From Ecdyonurus torrentis (lineage: Eukaryota > Arthropoda > Insecta > Ephemeroptera > Heptageniidae): DNA of 64,000 nt. Made by a program: the position numbers and the translations under genes. The notes below the pieces were generated by a model. It was given only the letters and a program-made list of their open reading frames with translations, had not been told where the DNA came from and made no database searches. The stretch spans positions 7,012,372 to 7,076,371 of the forward strand of contig OX439137.1 of assembly GCA_949318235.1 (NCBI GenBank), in the 5' to 3' direction. Shown piece by piece: positions 60,780 through 64,000 of this stretch; positions within the stretch are counted from its first letter, which is position 1, and the number at the start of each line of letters is the position of its first letter.

Positions 60780-60780
<1 letters not shown>
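60314..60780. other. Spacer with balanced patch
   Basis: 60330-60400 contains AGCCCCATAAGAACCAATG, resembling the AACATTGGGCCTTAYGGG words of family G in reverse. Remainder AT-rich. No gene. Confidence 0.35.

Positions 60781-60825
<45 letters not shown>
60781..60825. repeat. Poly(A) tract
   Basis: About 45 A residues. Confidence 0.95.
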
Positions 60826-60830
<5 letters not shown>

Positions 60831-61154
60831 AGAGTTATATATTTGCAGTGTGTATTTATTTAATGTATAATATGTGTGTTTGGGTGTACGGCACATATAC
60901 ATATTTTGATTTATATATTTCTTATTTAAAATATTTCTTTTCTTCTTTCTATAGAAATAAAAATTAACACCCCCAACTGTTTTGTAGAGAACAATAAAAC
61001 AAATGAGTACGTAATATTTATACCAAGAGCGAGCCATCAAGAAGTGAATATTTAATAAGATAAACTGGCTAGAGATCTGCACGGTAAAAAAAAAAGGAGG
61101 TGAAGAGAGGAGAAAACCAAGTTAAGTCTTTTTACTAAAAAAAAAAAAAAAAAA

Positions 61155-61290
61155 TCTATTGGCATAAATTTATATGGAGATAACATGTATTTAGATAGAG
61201 TTTTGCGTCAACTGAAATCTCTATATCTGATTGCATTGTATATGGCCATAAGCCAATAGAAATGCATTTTTAAGTAAAATTATTGTACAG
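61155..61290. mobile_element. Foldback MITE family J, copy 2
   Basis: CTATTGGCATAAATTTATATG, ACATGTATTTAGATAGAGTTT, GTCAACTGAAATCTC and GGCCATAAGCCAATAGAAATG match the nested copy at 14283-14437 in reverse order. The left end is replaced by poly(A) 61138-61155. Confidence 0.6.
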
Positions 61291-61358
61291 GTGCCTTACC
61301 ATAATAAAGAGAATCTGAATCTCATAATTTGAAGAAAATCTTGCTATAGCACGCATAG

Positions 61359-61360
<2 letters not shown>

Positions 61361-61404
<44 letters not shown>
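61361..61404. repeat. Poly(A) tract
   Basis: About 44 A residues. Confidence 0.95.
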
Positions 61405-61406
<2 letters not shown>

Positions 61407-61438
61407 GAATTTAATTTAACACATAATATAATTGGCTA

Positions 61439-61735
61439 TAGGGTGTATCCGTATGAAGTCATATTTAATGCGCTTGAAGGCCATACTGGAGTAGTGAATA
61501 ACATTGCTGAGAATAGGAAAAACTTCGTTTAAGCCAATTTTCTTTGGTAAATCCTTTATTTTTTTGTTATTGTTATTTTTCTCACATTGAGATATTAATT
61601 CAAGAAATTTATAGCATGTATGCTCTAAAAAATATTGCATAGTATTTTTAAACTAGCAAAATGAGATATTTTTCCTATGCCACCCATGTTATTGAGCTAT
61701 CCAACATGGCGTTGACTTTATCATGAATAGACCCT
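61439..61735 (+). mobile_element. TA-flanked family B, copy 11 (full length)
   Basis: TAGGGTGTATCCGTATGAAG to ATGAATAGACCCTA with TA on each side. The TGACGTCA site has mutated to TGAAGTCA here. The 74-codon minus frame over it is not a gene. Confidence 0.75.
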
Positions 61736-62409
61736 ATATATAGTTTCTCTATCTGTGTATTCTGTGTATTAAGAACTGCGACGAAGGCACTACTTACACA
61801 AACTCCGTTTTCACTTGGAGTTTAGTGCTGAAAGCTGTGCAATATAATTATGCTAGCTTTTATCTTTGTGCTGTAGAAAAATAACCACCGAAGTATATAT
61901 GAGCCTCTTTTCACTATGGTAAAGCCCGGATTAAAATTATTGTTTCTTTGATTAAATTTAGAGAGCCTAATTCGATCCTTGACCTTTCCCAAGTGAGTTA
62001 GGAATCAATGAATTTTGAGATTAAACATAGAATTTCTAATTTCTATATTACTTCAGTTTCTAGTCGCTCAAAATTGCTTAAAATATTGAGCGAACATGAA
62101 TTAGAATTTTTTTAAATTCTCTTAAAAATAATAATTAATACATTAGTAAAAAAAAAAAAAAAAAAAAGCTGGCACTTGAGGGTTCTCTCCAAAATTAACC
62201 AAGCAGTAATATTTATTGTGTAAAGTAAAATATCGTTAAAACTATTCAGTGATCAAAATAATTTGACATGTAATTTGATATAGTGAGAATATCACAGGAC
62301 AACTGTCGTGCGGGTTTTGTATACCTTTTGTGGCCTCGCAATAGAAACTATGTTTCTATAATATAACCGCGGTTAAAATAATATAAATTACGTATTTATG
62401 CTGCATTGC

Positions 62410-62411
<2 letters not shown>
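61736..62411. other. Spacer, AT-rich with mixed patches
   Basis: 61760-62060 is mixed-composition DNA with a family M-like word (TAATTATGCTAGCTTTTATC) near 61845. Poly(A) at 62148-62167. No open frame of interest. Confidence 0.4.

Positions 62412-62502
<91 letters not shown>
62412..62502. repeat. (AT)n-(GT)n compound microsatellite
   Basis: About 36 AT units continuing into about nine GT units, abutting family C copy 2. Confidence 0.95.
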
Positions 62503-62503
62503 A

Positions 62504-62801
62504 TATAGACCCCTTTCACATCCTTGCGCTTTGTCGCCATGTTTGTGGTGCCTAATGTATTGTCCAGCATAGGGGAAACATCATTTCTCCTAATTTTTCA
62601 CTTAATATAAGAGTATATTTTAACTGGACGAATTTTTCTCATGTTCTTCGAGCTTATTAGGAGCTAGAAATAAGTCTTTGGTTGAGGTTTGAAGCTTCTT
62701 TTGCCATTAAAAAAAATAAAAATGACGTTTTTCCTATGCTGGCCTATGTATTCATAACCAGCAAAATGGCGGCTCTTAAATATGAGTGCAACCGGTCTAT
62801 A
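62504..62801 (+). mobile_element. TA-flanked family C, copy 2
   Basis: TAGACCCCTTTCACATCC to GAGTGCAACCGGTCTA (62506-62799) between TA dinucleotides. Nearly co-linear with copy 1. CGCCATGT, CAGCATAGGGGAAAC and CCTATGCTGGCC correspond in position to blocks of family B, so B and C look related. Confidence 0.75.
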
Positions 62802-63498
62802 GATCACAAATGTTGCTATTTTGGATAATTATGTTGAGTATCTTAATTAATGTTATATACTACATTTTGGCATCAGCCGGCTTGAGCAAGTATAGCTATT
62901 ACCATAGTATAAAATTTATATATATATTTACACTATGGTATTACGTATTTGTTTATTTGTTTTTATTCATGCACAATCTATGTAATACGAAGCGTTGATA
63001 TCGTCGTTTATCAATATAAGATCGTATATCAAGTAAAAGAGAGAAAAAAAAATGAAAAACTTGTAAAAATAAATTCAAATTATATAGTTCTTTATTCAGC
63101 AACAGAGCAAGTCCAAATACACTGAATATAATAAAAAATAAATTGAAAGTAAACTAATTAAGAGCGAATCCCCCCCCCCCCCACAGATAAGCAATATTAC
63201 TCAATTGATAAATTTGTGACTAATATTAAATGTAAATTTACCATGTATAATATGAATTTAAGTAATGTATGTGCTTTTAAATATTTTAATGACAATCATT
63301 TCTACATAACCTAAGCTAATGCATTTTATTTGAGTTTTAAATGTAGGATGAAAGAAATAAATAAAGAATTTTGAATTTTAACGTAATATTTTTTTTTCTG
63401 TGTGGCACGTGTAGGTATATATTATCATTATTATTATGAGATATGAATAATGTACCTTGTAGGTATCTAAATGTAAAAACATAAAGACTCATGTCTGA

Positions 63499-63503
<5 letters not shown>
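62802..63503. other. AT-rich spacer with C13 run
   Basis: A 70-codon plus frame (62786-62998) begins in family C and is I/Y/F-rich; not convincing. C13 at 63170-63182. No other signal. Confidence 0.45.

Positions 63504-63539
<36 letters not shown>
63502..63539. repeat. (AG)n microsatellite
   Basis: About 19 AG units. Confidence 0.95.
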
Positions 63540-63543
<4 letters not shown>

Positions 63544-64000
63544 CGCTGGTAATATGAATACACCTAAGTTTAATTAGCCAGCTCGTTAGGGAGCGCTAAT
63601 TAGAAATATATATTCACAAAAAAGGTGGAGCTTTATATCATTCGAAAGAAAAAAAATAAATAATAATATATTAAGCTATGCTATGCGCTCATTTGGAAAA
63701 ATATAACCAATCTTAATGAATTATAATTTAATTCGTATATATACATACTTTTTTTTCTTTGTTAATTTTAATTGTAATTTCAAGGTGAATGTTAAGTTTT
63801 AAAATTTTTTGTTTGTAGGTGTTAGAACAGTTATTTTAATTTTATGAGTATATACGTTCATGTATAGTGTTTTATGATACAGGAAAAATTATTTATGATA
63901 TAACACTAAGAATAAAATTATAATTAGTATTTTAGAACAATAACTTTAAATATTACCTATATATAAATTGACTTTTGTCCGAATCGTATGTTTAGGGTGT
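63540..64000. other. AT-rich sequence to window end
   Basis: AT-rich. A T-rich stretch ending in TTGTTTGTAG at about 63818 resembles a 3' splice acceptor, but the sequence after it (GTGTTAGAACAGTTATTTTAA) closes quickly in at least one frame, so no exon is called. The last bases TTTAGGGTGT could be the start of another family B copy cut by the window edge. Confidence 0.35.

Noticed and set aside
63800..63841. Possible second exon after a TTGTTTGTAG acceptor
   Set aside because: The sequence after the acceptor closes quickly (TTTTAATTTTATGAG) and has no homology cue or downstream donor.

Overview
This is a strongly AT-rich eukaryotic (most likely invertebrate metazoan) genomic window that is almost entirely non-coding. 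The eukaryotic call rests on long pure microsatellites, homopolymer runs of 30-55 bases, a poly(A)-tailed SINE-like repeat, dense miniature DNA transposons with target-site duplications (TSDs), and one exon-like ORF ending at a consensus GT-AG-type splice donor. I cannot name the species. Nearly all long ORFs in the window come from repeats (GA/CT, CTCTGT, TA and octamer arrays) or lie inside transposons.

The only coding candidate I can support is at 55961-56200 (+): an 80-codon first exon with a signal peptide, a four-codon upstream ORF overlapping its start codon, and a perfect AAG|GTAAGT donor. No further exon could be identified in the downstream 7.8 kb, so the gene, if real, continues through a long first intron and probably out of the window.

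The rest is a layered archive of mobile elements. (1) hAT-type elements with 8-bp TSDs and TAG/CAG termini: a 5,041-bp element at 16415-21455 carrying a giant internal hairpin and a nested 907-bp element; 35044-35684; 40261-40403; 46002-46575; 49625-51287. None carries a recognisable transposase. (2) TTAA-flanked foldbacks: a near-perfect 0.3-kb palindrome family (four full copies, one half copy) and at least four other families. (3) A TA-flanked ~300-bp family ('TAGGG', about eleven copies or fragments) and its relative ('TAGACC', two copies). (4) A Tc1-like MITE. (5) A poly(A)-tailed SINE-like family, five copies. (6) Further foldbacks of unknown class. Several are nested, so relative insertion ages can be read.

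Region by region: 0-5 kb holds SINE-like repeats, an (ACTT) array and an octamer minisatellite with a 120-bp higher-order period. 5-16 kb is a field of foldback MITEs. 16.4-21.5 kb is the large hAT composite. 22-34 kb mixes TA and TTAA families with microsatellites. 34-52 kb has most small hAT elements, a 291-bp CTCTGT array and many GA/CT arrays. 52-64 kb has the exon candidate among further MITEs. One cross-cutting observation is that the octamer TGACGTCA (the canonical CREB/ATF site) recurs in at least five unrelated MITE families, so the transposons have seeded the window with dozens of potential CRE sites.
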